Assembly: GCF_000733935.1 (NCBI RefSeq)
Contig: NZ_JPON01000001.1
Coordinates: forward strand, 2,712,501-2,776,500
Source of the DNA: Methylomarinum vadi
Lineage (GTDB): Bacteria > Pseudomonadota > Gammaproteobacteria > Methylococcales > Methylomonadaceae
Direction of reading: 5' to 3'
DNA: 64,000 nt
The notes under the pieces were generated by a model. It had not been told where the DNA came from, ran no database searches, and saw nothing but the letters and a program-made list of their open reading frames with translations. A program made the translations under genes and the position numbers. Positions 9,100-18,150 of this stretch are shown here, piece after piece; position 1 is the stretch's first letter, and every line of letters begins with the position of its first letter.

Positions 9100-11267
9100 A
9101 CGGCTTCAATACTTCCGGCGTGTTCCAGCAGCCACATTATCTCGATAAGCTGAGAGTGCAGTTGATGATGCAGCTTTCCACGATGCTGGAAAGCCAAAAT
9201 CGCACGCGTTCTTTTGCCGCCACCATCAGCATGCTGGTTAAGCGGGTTCATGGTGAAATCTTAAATGACTTTGCCGAGTCGATAAAAAAGGCCGAGGATC
9301 CGGAGCTAGCCGATGTATTGCAGCGGGCGATGGAGCGTTGCCGTCATCTGGATTTAGCCTTCGATTCGCTGGTCGATGAGCGGCAGCGGCAATGGTATAA
9401 GAATGGCAAATACCTGAAGGAGGTCATTGACGAGTTCAATTCGACCATCCGATTGCTATCCTCGATCTTAATTGAAAAAGATTTGCTGGAGAAGCAAAGT
9501 CAGGTGCTGGAAAAAATCATTCTATCGCATGAAAAAGTGTCGCAATGGCAGCAGTTTGTTCAGGAAATTTTGACCGGCTTTCATGCGATTTTTCCGTTTA
9601 ATTTCTTTTTCATTGCTTTCGCCGAAGAACGCGGCTTGTCATTATACTGTTACTATATGGGCGAATTTTCCGATGAGGCAAGACAGAGCGTTCGCGACCA
9701 TCTGTATCAGGAAACCTTGCGCCAGCTTAACTTGCCCGCCGATGCGCCGCTGGATATAGAGGAGTTCCTGATCAAGGCGAATTCCAGCTATCGCTCGCTG
9801 GAGGAGGTCAAGATCCTTACTGTCTCGGTGCCCGAACACGAGCCGGGGTTTGCCGGCTTGTTGGGCATCGCTTTTGCAACCACGAACGAATTCTCGGTCC
9901 AGGAACAAAGCATCATCCGCTCCCTGCTTTCGGTCATGGTGATGGTGGTCGGCTCGAGCAAGGTCTTGAACCGAACCATGTCGGAGCTGGAATACTATTC
10001 GATACACGATCCCTTGACCGGTATTCATAATCGCCGTTATTTCAACGATATGCTGGAATACGAGATCGGCCGCTCCGAACGGCACCAACATGCTTTCTCG
10101 ATTTTATTGCTAGATCTGGACGATTTTAAGGATATCAACGATTCCTACGGGCATCCGTTGGGCGATGAGGTCCTGAAAAAGATTGCCGAGTCGATTTGTC
10201 AGTTCATGCGCAAGGGGGATATCGCGACACGCATGGGCGGCGATGAATTCGCCATCATTCTGCCGGAAACCCCTGCGAGCGGAGCGAAAGTGGCGGCCGA
10301 GAAGATTCGCGCGCATCTGCAGCAACTCTCGTTTATGAGTCCCGAGGGCAAGCCGTTTCATATCACCACGTCGATCGGCATCATCAGCTATCCTCAGGAT
10401 GTGCAAAATGTCCAGGAGTTGATGTCGGGGGTCGATGTCGCTTTGTACCGCGCGAAAGACCTTGGCAAAAACGAGGTATGCGAATTCAATAGTGCCGCGC
10501 ACTTGACCAAAATCGTGCGCGAGAACCGTCTGCTAGTCGAGGACTTGCGCTGTGCGTTGAACGAAGAGCGCATCAATCCCTATTTTCAACCGATAGTAGA
10601 CTGCAAGACCGGCGAGATTTATGCCTATGAGTCGGTCGCCCGTCTGATCGAAAAAGATGGTTCGGCCACTACGGCCGGCCGGTTCATCGAAACCATCGAA
10701 AAATATGGGTTGGGTCGAAACCTGGACCGGATCATGGTGCGCAAGGTCATCGAAGCCAACAAGCGGATCATCGACAACCAAGGCGAGGCGAAACGCCTGT
10801 TCATTAATTTATCGGCACAAGAAATTCAGGGCCGGGGGATTCTCGGCTATGCCGAGGAGTTGTGCAATCAATTGGGGGTGCCGCCCAGCAGTATCGTATT
10901 CGAGATTCTGGAACGCGATGCCATCGGGGACATGACCAATATGGGCAAATTTCTGGCCAATTTGCGCAAGAAAGGCTTCTCTTTCGCGTTGGACGATTTC
11001 GGCAGCGGTTATAATTCCTTCCATTATCTGCGCGAACTGCATTTCGAATTCGTCAAAATCGACGGCGCTTTCATCCGCAACTTGCCCAATTCAAAGATCG
11101 ACCGCGCCCTGGTGCGTAACTTGTCGCGTTTATGTCAGGAGCTCGATATCTTGATTATCGGCGAGTTCGTCGAGTCCGAAGAAATTTTCACGCTGTTGCA
11201 GGGGATGGGGGTCAATTTCGCCCAGGGTTTCCATATCGGCATGCCTCAAAGCTATCTGGTGAATTAG
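9096..11267 (+). CDS. GGDEF-EAL cyclic-di-GMP signalling protein
   Basis: 723 residues from the ATG at 9096, which overlaps the previous stop as ATGA and has GGGAGCAGG just upstream. The N-terminal 300 residues hold helical segments and a GAF-like region (about 150-290). The GGDEF domain (about 310-470) has an intact MGGDEFAIILPE active site, so cyclase activity is plausible. The EAL domain (about 490-723) has ESVAR in place of EALLR but keeps the glutamate. It also has LFINLSAQEI, FEILERD, ALDDFGSGYNSF and VKIDG, so phosphodiesterase activity is possible. No membrane segments are seen; it is probably cytoplasmic and controlled by the coupled di-iron protein. Confidence 0.9.
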   Translation: MNGFNTSGVFQQPHYLDKLRVQLMMQLSTMLESQNRTRSFAATISMLVKRVHGEILNDFAESIKKAEDPELADVLQRAMERCRHLDLAFDSLVDERQRQWYKNGKYLKEVIDEFNSTIRLLSSILIEKDLLEKQSQVLEKIILSHEKVSQWQQFVQEILTGFHAIFPFNFFFIAFAEERGLSLYCYYMGEFSDEARQSVRDHLYQETLRQLNLPADAPLDIEEFLIKANSSYRSLEEVKILTVSVPEHEPGFAGLLGIAFATTNEFSVQEQSIIRSLLSVMVMVVGSSKVLNRTMSELEYYSIHDPLTGIHNRRYFNDMLEYEIGRSERHQHAFSILLLDLDDFKDINDSYGHPLGDEVLKKIAESICQFMRKGDIATRMGGDEFAIILPETPASGAKVAAEKIRAHLQQLSFMSPEGKPFHITTSIGIISYPQDVQNVQELMSGVDVALYRAKDLGKNEVCEFNSAAHLTKIVRENRLLVEDLRCALNEERINPYFQPIVDCKTGEIYAYESVARLIEKDGSATTAGRFIETIEKYGLGRNLDRIMVRKVIEANKRIIDNQGEAKRLFINLSAQEIQGRGILGYAEELCNQLGVPPSSIVFEILERDAIGDMTNMGKFLANLRKKGFSFALDDFGSGYNSFHYLRELHFEFVKIDGAFIRNLPNSKIDRALVRNLSRLCQELDILIIGEFVESEEIFTLLQGMGVNFAQGFHIGMPQSYLVN

Positions 11268-11292
11268 TCTTCACTGTGGCGGAGAGACGTGG

Positions 11293-11541
11293 TCAATGGC
11301 GCCGATCGCGGGTTTTACCGGCCATTTTTTTGGGGGGCACCGGATCATAGCCATGACCACCCCAGGGCTGGCAGCGCAGCAGGCGTTTCAACGTCAGCCA
11401 GGCGCCGTAAACGGGGCCGTGAACCTGCAATGCCTCGATCGCATAGTGGGAGCAAGTCGGGTGATAGCGGCAAGCCGGCGGCAATAGCGGCGAAATCAAT
11501 AGTTGGTAAAGACGGACGATTTTAATTAGCAGGGTTTTCAT
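11293..11541 (-). CDS. yidD: Membrane protein insertion efficiency factor YidD
   Basis: 82 residues, the usual size. The family signature is clear: [20 protein letters not shown], then SHYAIEAL and [19 protein letters not shown]. YidD is a small inner-membrane-associated protein that helps YidC-dependent insertion. It normally sits between rnpA and yidC near the origin. Here it stands between a GGDEF-EAL gene and bioA, so it has been relocated or is a second copy. Confidence 0.93.
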   Translation of the reverse strand: MKTLLIKIVRLYQLLISPLLPPACRYHPTCSHYAIEALQVHGPVYGAWLTLKRLLRCQPWGGHGYDPVPPKKMAGKTRDRRH

Positions 11542-11591
11542 TAACGGAAACGGGTATTGGCTTTATGGTGAAACATCGAAAGCGCAAAGTA

Positions 11592-12896
11592 TTATCCGGC
11601 CAGCGAACGATAAACGGCCGTTGTCAGGGCGTTCAACTGCTCGTCGGTTATGATGTAAGGCGGCATCGTATATACCAAGCGGCCGAACGGCCGCAGCCAC
11701 ACGCCGTGTTCGATCAGCTTTTCCTGCAGTTGAGGAACATCGACGGCCTCGCGCATCTCGACGACGCCTATCGCACCCAACACTCTGACATCGGCGACGC
11801 CGGGTAAGTTTCGACACGGTGCCAGCCCGGTTGTGAGTCGCTGTTCGATTCGAACGATATTGGCTTGCCAGTCCGAATCCAGCAATAGGTCTATGCTGGC
11901 GGCGGCGACGCTGCAGGCCAAGGGATTTCCCATGAAGGTCGGGCCGTGCATGAAACAGCCGGCCTCCCCGGCGGAGATGGTTTCGGCGATGTTTTCTGTC
12001 GTTAGAGTTGCCGCCAGGGTCAGATAGCCTCCGGTCAGCGCCTTGCCGAGGCAGAGGATGTCGGGAACGATTCCGGCGTGTTCGCAAGCGAACAGGCGGC
12101 CGCTGCGGCCGAAGCCGGTGGCGATTTCGTCGGCGATCAGCAGGACCTGATAGCGGTCGCACAACTTTCGCATCTCGCTCAGATAGTTCGGATGATAAAA
12201 CCACATGCCGCCGGCACCCTGGACGATCGGCTCCAGTATGACCGCGGCGATTTGCCCGGCATGTTCGGCGATGATGGTTTCCGCGGCATTAATATCGTCG
12301 GCCACCCAGTCCCCGCCGAATCGGCTTTGCGGGCGAGGGGCGAAAAAATTCTGCGGCAGTACTTCGCTGAATAAATGATGCATGCCGTTGACCGGGTCGC
12401 ATACCGACATGGCGCCGAAGGTATCGCCGTGATAGCCGCCGCGTAGGGCGAGAAAGCGGCTCTTCGCGGTTTTGCCTTGCGCCTGCCAATACTGGATCGC
12501 CATTTTCAGGGCGACTTCGACGCTGACCGAACCCGAGTCACAGAGAAAGACCCGGTTCAACGCTTCGGGAGTGATGGCGAGCAGCCGCTCGACCAGCTCG
12601 ACGGCCGGGCTATGAGTCAGCCCGCCGAACATTACATGCGGCAGGATATCGATTTGCCGGTGCGCGGCCGCATTCAGGCGCGGCTCGTTATAGCCGTGGA
12701 TCGCCGACCACCAGGAAGCCATGCCGTCGATCAATTCGCGGCCGTCGGCCAAAGTCAATTTGACGCCGCTGGCGGATTCCACTGGATAAAGCGGATGTCT
12801 GGCCGGTATCGAAGTATAGGGATGCCAGATATGCTGGCGGTCCAGATTCAGGAGTTGCTCGGTGGTTAATGTTTGCATAATCGTGGGTTGAGTCAC
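11592..12896 (-). CDS. bioA: Adenosylmethionine-8-amino-7-oxononanoate aminotransferase
   Basis: About 430 residues, full length for BioA, a class III PLP aminotransferase that makes 7,8-diaminopelargonate from KAPA with S-adenosylmethionine as donor. Visible motifs are HIWHPYTS near the N-terminus, GMASWWSAIHGYNEP, GGYHGDTFGAMSV, LIADEIATGFGRSG and the PLP-lysine region CLGKALTGGY. The reading starts at a GTG; an in-frame ATG at 12878 is an alternative and neither has a strong ribosome-binding site. No other biotin genes are nearby. Confidence 0.95.
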   Translation of the reverse strand: MTQPTIMQTLTTEQLLNLDRQHIWHPYTSIPARHPLYPVESASGVKLTLADGRELIDGMASWWSAIHGYNEPRLNAAAHRQIDILPHVMFGGLTHSPAVELVERLLAITPEALNRVFLCDSGSVSVEVALKMAIQYWQAQGKTAKSRFLALRGGYHGDTFGAMSVCDPVNGMHHLFSEVLPQNFFAPRPQSRFGGDWVADDINAAETIIAEHAGQIAAVILEPIVQGAGGMWFYHPNYLSEMRKLCDRYQVLLIADEIATGFGRSGRLFACEHAGIVPDILCLGKALTGGYLTLAATLTTENIAETISAGEAGCFMHGPTFMGNPLACSVAAASIDLLLDSDWQANIVRIEQRLTTGLAPCRNLPGVADVRVLGAIGVVEMREAVDVPQLQEKLIEHGVWLRPFGRLVYTMPPYIITDEQLNALTTAVYRSLAG

Positions 12897-12987
12897 AGCA
12901 GCTTTATCGTGCAGGGTGCAACGCGATGCCTTGATTTTCCGGGCTTTCGCCGAAATAGTCTGGATAATCGCCGGCGTTTCGTGCGGA

Positions 12988-13980
12988 TTAGCCGATCAAC
13001 GTGCCTGCCGCGGTGGCCTTGCGTAAACGGTCGTTGACCGCTAGCCAGTTGTCGTCATCGGGCGGTTGTTCGATTAATATGATGTCCAGTTTCATGTTGT
13101 CCAATTGGCGCAGGGCCGCGTACAGAGCATGACCATATTCATCGGCCTCGTCAGGCAATCGCAGGACGAAGACATCGGCAGCGGCGCCGGCACCAAAGCG
13201 GTGGGACAAAATGCCGATGCGTTTCCGCTGCTTTTGTAATTGCACGATTTCCTCGGCCAATTGTTCCGCGGCGCATAGCCGTGCCTTAGTCTTAGGGGCG
13301 TAATGTATTTCCAGCATGCCCGGCGCCCGCGTTGTGGTCCGTTGCGGTACTCTGACCGGACATTGCAAGACTTCTTCCAATTGCCGTGGAGTGATATGGC
13401 CCGGTCTTAATAAAGCCGGTTGTGTGCCGGTCAGGTCGACGATGGTCGATTCCAGGCCAACACTGCAGGCGCCGCCGTCCAAAACCATATCGACCGCATC
13501 GCCCAATTCGCTGACGACGTGTTCGGCCAGCGTCGGGCTGACATGGTTATAAAGGTTGGCCGACGGCGCTGCGATTCCTCCTGCAAAAGCGTTCAATAAA
13601 CTTAAGGCGACCGGGTTATCGGGTATGCGTAGAGCGACCGTTTGCTGGCCGCCGGTGACGGCCAGCGGAACGTTAGGTTGTTTGCGCAGCACCATCGCTA
13701 GTGGCCCCGGCCAGAATTTCGCCGCCAATTCCCTAGCGGCTTGTGGAATGTCTTGCGCCCAGTCGCTCAACTGTTCGGGGCGGCCGATATGCACGATCAG
13801 CGGGTGATCGGCCGGACGCTTCTTGGCCCTGAATATTTTTTTGACTGCCTCCGGATTACTGGCATCGGCGCCTAGTCCGTAGACCGTTTCGGTCGGGAAA
13901 GCGACCAACCCGCCTTTTCGTAGGATTTCGACGGCCGTTTGTATCGCGGCTAGGTCCGCTGTTTGGGGTGCTATAGTCAT
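12988..13980 (-). CDS. sua5: L-threonylcarbamoyladenylate synthase, Sua5 type
   Basis: 330 residues. The N-terminal YrdC domain (about 15-200) has GGLVAFPTETVYGLGADA, then KKRPADHPLIVHI and SANLYNHVSPT. A C-terminal Sua5 extension (from about 225, starting APGMLEIHYAPKTKA) makes it the long Sua5 form rather than short TsaC. The enzyme makes threonylcarbamoyl-AMP for t6A modification of ANN-decoding tRNAs. The short upstream gap to the divergent side and the downstream bioA (92 bases) suggest possible cotranscription. Confidence 0.94.
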   Translation of the reverse strand: MTIAPQTADLAAIQTAVEILRKGGLVAFPTETVYGLGADASNPEAVKKIFRAKKRPADHPLIVHIGRPEQLSDWAQDIPQAARELAAKFWPGPLAMVLRKQPNVPLAVTGGQQTVALRIPDNPVALSLLNAFAGGIAAPSANLYNHVSPTLAEHVVSELGDAVDMVLDGGACSVGLESTIVDLTGTQPALLRPGHITPRQLEEVLQCPVRVPQRTTTRAPGMLEIHYAPKTKARLCAAEQLAEEIVQLQKQRKRIGILSHRFGAGAAADVFVLRLPDEADEYGHALYAALRQLDNMKLDIILIEQPPDDDNWLAVNDRLRKATAAGTLIG

Positions 13981-14005
13981 GGAGTATAAGGATAAAACGA
14001 CTATT

Positions 14006-14659
14006 TTAATCTTTAATCCGATAAATTTCAGGGACTTGTTCTACTTGGTCGTAGCAGGCGTTAAGATCTCTGATGTGGCCGTCCTTGATGTCATAGATCC
14101 AACCGTGAACGGTCAGGTTCTGGCCGTTTTTCCAGGCATTTTGCACGAATGTAGTGTGGCAGAGATTGGTGACCTGCTGCCTGACGTTCTGTTCGCACAT
14201 GAAATTGATTTTCGCGACCTGGTCTTCGATACCGTCTATTTGTTCTTTGTTCTGTAAATACAAGTCTTTCAGGTTACGCAGCCAGTGATCGATCAGACCC
14301 AATTCCCGGTTCTGCATCGCCGCGATCACGCCGCCGCAACCATAATGGCCGCAAACGATGATGTGTTTTACCCGCAAGACTTCGATCGCATATTGCACCA
14401 CCGACAGGCAGTTGACATCGGTGTAATGGACCAGGTTGGCGATGTTGCGGTGGACAAAAATTTCACCCGGCAACAAGCCGCAAATCTGATTGGCAGAAAC
14501 ACGGCTATCGGCGCAGCCGATCCACAAATATTGCGGCGTTTGTTGATTGACCAGCCGGGAAAAAAACTCGCTGTCGTCCTTGACCATATTCGTTGCCCAT
14601 AGTTTGTTCTGGGCCAAGATATTTTCGAGTAGATGCATTAGTCGTTCGCGCCAGTTCAA
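14006..14659 (-). CDS. can: Beta-class carbonic anhydrase
   Basis: 217 residues, typical of Can-type beta carbonic anhydrases, which interconvert CO2 and bicarbonate. The zinc ligands are visible in IGCADSRVSANQI (Cys, with the Asp-Arg dyad) and VCGHYGCGGVIAA (His and Cys). Conserved PGEIFVHRNIANLV and the C-terminal VHGWIYDIKDG also fit. The ATG at 14659 or the internal ATG seven codons later could be used. It probably supplies bicarbonate to carboxylases. Confidence 0.95.
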   Translation of the reverse strand: MNWRERLMHLLENILAQNKLWATNMVKDDSEFFSRLVNQQTPQYLWIGCADSRVSANQICGLLPGEIFVHRNIANLVHYTDVNCLSVVQYAIEVLRVKHIIVCGHYGCGGVIAAMQNRELGLIDHWLRNLKDLYLQNKEQIDGIEDQVAKINFMCEQNVRQQVTNLCHTTFVQNAWKNGQNLTVHGWIYDIKDGHIRDLNACYDQVEQVPEIYRIKD

Positions 14660-14820
14660 AGTTGCTGAAAATTGCGGTTATTTAACTACATCAGGGTGGT
14701 ATTCAGCAAAGTTTAGCCGTAAAGAGGCAATTTTGACTATCATAGCAATGGGTTCGGTTGTTTTTTATCGCCTAGCCTATCGAAAAAACGCGTCATTCAT
14801 GCACCTATAAGGAGAAACCG

Positions 14821-15846
14821 ATGCCGAACGTAACGCAGTCCTTCGAGTTTCACGGCAAGGCAAGCGAGTTTTTCAAAATCTGGATCGTCAATATAATGTT
14901 GTCTATCGTGACGTTGGGGGTCTATTCGGCCTGGGCCAAGGTCAGAACCCGGCGATATTTTTACGGCAATACTCTGGTGCTGAATACACCGTTCGATTAC
15001 CTGGCCGATCCGGTAAAGATCCTGAAAGGACGGTTGTTGGCGTTCGCCATCATTTTGCTTTATTCCTTTTCCGGCTTGCTTTCTCCGCTAGTGCAAGGAG
15101 GGCTATTGTTGCTGTTCGTGCCGTTGTTGCCCTGGATCATCGTCAAGGCCTTGCAATTTAATTGTTATAACTCGGCCTACCGCAATATCCGCTTTCATTT
15201 TCGCGGAGAATATTTATCGGCCTTATGGACATTTATCGGCCTGCCGATTTTGGTGGCGTTTACCTTTGGCCTGGCCTATCCCTATTTCGCCAAGGAACGG
15301 AAAAAATTCGTTATCGCCAACACCGATTATGGCACCGCACATTTCGCGATGTCCGCCACGGCCGGGCAGTTTTATCGTATTTATGTCAAAACCACGGTCG
15401 TGGCCTTGTTGATTTTGCTGTTGGCAGCGGGACTGAATTATGTCCTGACCTTGTTGTTACCGGTGCGGGACCATCCGACGATGATGGTGCTGCCGATGCT
15501 GTCGGCTTTGTTGTTCATTCCGTTTTTTATGATCGTCTACGGTTATATTTACACGGCGATGGCGAATCTGGTTTTCAATCACACCCGGCTGCAACATATC
15601 CGCTTGGAAAGCAGTCTGCAGCCGGCAGCCATGTGCTGGTTGTATTTTTCCAATACCTTGGCCATTATTTTCTCCCTGGGACTATTGGTTCCCTGGGCGA
15701 TGGTTCGCACGGCGAGATACCGGGTTTCCCGCTTATCAATGGTAAGCGACGGCGATCTGAATGAATTCCTCGCCGCCGAGGAGGAAAAAGCTGGAGCGAT
15801 GGGCGAAGAGCTGGGCGATTTGCTGGATATCGATATCGGCCTGTGA
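14821..15846 (+). CDS. YjgN-type (DUF898) inner-membrane protein
   Basis: 341 residues with about six to eight hydrophobic segments and the DUF898 pattern: an N-terminal FEFHGKASEFFKIWIVNIML followed by YSAWAKVRTRRYFYGNT, repeated in diverged form in the second half (NLVFNHTRLQHIRLESS, then VPWAMVRTARYR). The function of the family is unknown. A clear AAGGAG lies just before the ATG. The last four bases overlap the GTG of the M48 protease gene, so the two products are likely to work together. Confidence 0.88.
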   Translation: MPNVTQSFEFHGKASEFFKIWIVNIMLSIVTLGVYSAWAKVRTRRYFYGNTLVLNTPFDYLADPVKILKGRLLAFAIILLYSFSGLLSPLVQGGLLLLFVPLLPWIIVKALQFNCYNSAYRNIRFHFRGEYLSALWTFIGLPILVAFTFGLAYPYFAKERKKFVIANTDYGTAHFAMSATAGQFYRIYVKTTVVALLILLLAAGLNYVLTLLLPVRDHPTMMVLPMLSALLFIPFFMIVYGYIYTAMANLVFNHTRLQHIRLESSLQPAAMCWLYFSNTLAIIFSLGLLVPWAMVRTARYRVSRLSMVSDGDLNEFLAAEEEKAGAMGEELGDLLDIDIGL

Positions 15847-16895
15847 TCACTATTGAAGGCTATTATTACGACGGCCGTTCCTCGGCGCGGATTCCGGTGG
15901 TCATTACTTTTCATCGTTCCGGCGAAGTGCGGATAGAAGGGGCAACGTTGTCGTTGGCAACCCGGATGGATCGGCTGAGGATAGCGGACAGGCTGGGCGA
16001 TACCCGGCGGAATATTTTCCTGTCCGATGGCGGCAAACTGGAGACCGAAGACAACGATACGCTCGACCGAGTCTGCCGTGAGTTCGGGCAGCACCGGTTG
16101 CAGGCTCTGTTGCATCGAATGGAACGGCACTGGCGCTATGTGTTTTTGGCGATTGTCGTCAGCGTCTTGTTTATCTGGGGTGGTATCGAATATGGCGTGC
16201 CGCTGGCGGCCCAATGGACGGCCAGCGGCGTTCCCCGCGATATGGAACGCGACATGGGGGAACAGGGCTTGGCGTCATTGGATCAGTGGCTGTTTGTTCC
16301 GTCGTCGCTTGATGCGGCCAGGCAAGCACAGTTGCGTAAAAAATTTCGGCAATTGGCCGCTTATTCGAAAGCCGGTTATCACTATCGTCTGTTGTTTCGC
16401 GCCAGCCGGCAAATGGGTGCCAACGCATTGGCATTGCCGGGTGGGATCATCGTAGTCACCGATGCCTTGGTGGAACTGGCGGAAAATGACGAGCAGATAT
16501 TGGCGGTATTGGCCCATGAAATGGGACACGTCGAATATCGGCACGGTTTACGCTCGGTATTGCAGGATTCGCTGACCGCTCTGTTCATGGCCGGGCTACT
16601 GGGCGATATCACCTCGCTGTCGTCGTTGTCCGTGACCCTGCCGACCATCCTGGTGGAAAGCCGTTATTCCCGCCAATTCGAGCTGGAGGCCGACGGATTC
16701 GCGGTCGAGTTGCTGCGGTCGCGACACATCGACGTAAGGCAATTTGTTCGCATGTTGACGTTGCTGGAAGGCAGTCATAATACCGAGGCAAAGTTCGATT
16801 ATTTGTCCAGCCATCCGAACATGGACAAGCGCATCGCCAGGATCGAGGCATTGCGCAGGCGACAGCCGAGACCATCAGCGGCGGTTAGAATTTAA
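15843..16895 (+). CDS. M48-family membrane-anchored zinc metalloprotease
   Basis: 350 residues from a GTG that overlaps the stop of the DUF898 gene (GTGA). Residues 1-95 are a cytoplasmic domain of unknown type, about 99-120 is a membrane helix, and the protease domain follows. The zinc-binding HEMGH is at 225-229 and the third ligand is in ELEADGFAVELL near 282, so it is likely active. Downstream SSHPNMDKRIARI is the usual C-terminal M48 motif. The domain probably faces the periplasm and acts in envelope protein quality control, in concert with the DUF898 protein. It converges with the DUF3570 gene, overlapping it by 11 bases. Confidence 0.88.
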   Translation: MITIEGYYYDGRSSARIPVVITFHRSGEVRIEGATLSLATRMDRLRIADRLGDTRRNIFLSDGGKLETEDNDTLDRVCREFGQHRLQALLHRMERHWRYVFLAIVVSVLFIWGGIEYGVPLAAQWTASGVPRDMERDMGEQGLASLDQWLFVPSSLDAARQAQLRKKFRQLAAYSKAGYHYRLLFRASRQMGANALALPGGIIVVTDALVELAENDEQILAVLAHEMGHVEYRHGLRSVLQDSLTALFMAGLLGDITSLSSLSVTLPTILVESRYSRQFELEADGFAVELLRSRHIDVRQFVRMLTLLEGSHNTEAKFDYLSSHPNMDKRIARIEALRRRQPRPSAAVRI

Positions 16896-18150
16896 TCTTG
16901 ATCGCACCGCTGAACAGTACGTAGTCGAAGTCCGTAATATCCGAAGCGGTTTGGCCGCCGAGTTGCAGCCCGGCGGCATGGGCGCTGTATTCGAAACCGG
17001 CCTCCAGTTTGAGGCTTTCGGTCAACTTGCCCGCTTGTTGCCATTCCCGGCTGAGTTTGAGGCCGCCGCTAAAGGTGCCGAAACCGGCCAGGCGATAATC
17101 GCTGGAATAATTGCCGTCCGCTCGCGGCGTTGAGTAGAAATCCTGATAAAACCGGGCGGAGTTTTGCGAATAATAGCGCAGGCGCGGAATCAACATCCAC
17201 CCTTTAGCCAACGGTTGATGATAGACCGCCTCGAAGGTATGAGAGTCAATATCCCAGCTATCGGTGAAATAGCGATAATCCAAATGTAACGCCGACTCCA
17301 AGGCGGAAAAATAATGGATATAACCCAGCGAGAGCGACCATTGGTCGCGTTTATCCGGCCGTTTTTCGTAAAAGACATTGTCGAAACCACCGCCTTGCAG
17401 CTCGCTATCGCTTGCCAATCCCTGAATAAAGACCTTTTTGTAGGGATTGGACAGATAGCCGCTGCTGTGGCTGTAGTTGCCGCTGATCCTGAACAATGAC
17501 TGCCTGTCGAGCACCTGGGTGAAGCCGAGTTGGAAATGGTTGTCGGTTTTGTCTTCGCCGAGCGGTCGCGTGGTCGGCTCTATCCGGTCGAAATTCTGGC
17601 CGAAACCTAAAGATAGAGTCGACAGCTTATGGTTGAAATCCCAGTCCGCGCCTACATGATAACCATGCGACAAATAATCCGGTTCTTCCGAGCGGTTGCC
17701 TGAGGCGCTCAGGGTCAGGTTATCGTGTTTATAGCTGAATCCGAGATCGACGCCGTAGCGAGTTTCCCGGGTGGAAGCGCCGGTCATCACTTGTATCGCT
17801 TGCTCTCCGGCGGCAGCAATTTTACTGCCGTCCACGCCGCTGATGCCGGAGGCGCCGGTTATGGCTTGCGCCACCGAGGCCGGCATGGTCAATACCGGTG
17901 TCGCTCCGGAAAACGAGTCGACGACCCAGCCGGCTTGGAGTTGCAGAGACTTGTTCACCGGCAGTGTTGCCATGCCTTGATAAATATCGACCGAAATGCG
18001 GTCGTCGCTTTCCTGGTAATGACCGTATTGGAAATCGGCCGTCGGTTTGTTGGCTGCTGCGGCATCGGCGCTTGGAAACAAGCCCGGTAAAGCGAGCGCC
18101 GCGGCAGTTAAGGCTTGAAGCGCATCGTTTTTAGTTGCAGCCACAACCAC
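16885..18150 (-). CDS. DUF3570 outer-membrane beta-barrel protein with ApbE-type flavinylation motif
   Basis: 421 residues from a GTG just after GGGGGAGG; a GTG two codons on is also possible. Residues 1-31 resemble a signal peptide ending SADAAA. From about 130 there are alternating amphipathic strands (YGVDLGFSYKHDNLTLSAS and many like it), and the chain ends AIKIKF with a C-terminal Phe, as in outer-membrane barrels. Near the N-terminus DSFSGAT (78-84) fits the Dxx(S/T)GA(T/A/S) target of ApbE FMN transferases. ITGAS (97-101) and MTGAS (122-126) are weaker matches. It is last in an operon with a TlpA thioredoxin and a DUF4266 lipoprotein, and overlaps the latter by 20 bases. Function unproven. 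Confidence 0.85.
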   Translation of the reverse strand: MVVAATKNDALQALTAAALALPGLFPSADAAAANKPTADFQYGHYQESDDRISVDIYQGMATLPVNKSLQLQAGWVVDSFSGATPVLTMPASVAQAITGASGISGVDGSKIAAAGEQAIQVMTGASTRETRYGVDLGFSYKHDNLTLSASGNRSEEPDYLSHGYHVGADWDFNHKLSTLSLGFGQNFDRIEPTTRPLGEDKTDNHFQLGFTQVLDRQSLFRISGNYSHSSGYLSNPYKKVFIQGLASDSELQGGGFDNVFYEKRPDKRDQWSLSLGYIHYFSALESALHLDYRYFTDSWDIDSHTFEAVYHQPLAKGWMLIPRLRYYSQNSARFYQDFYSTPRADGNYSSDYRLAGFGTFSGGLKLSREWQQAGKLTESLKLEAGFEYSAHAAGLQLGGQTASDITDFDYVLFSGAIKIKF

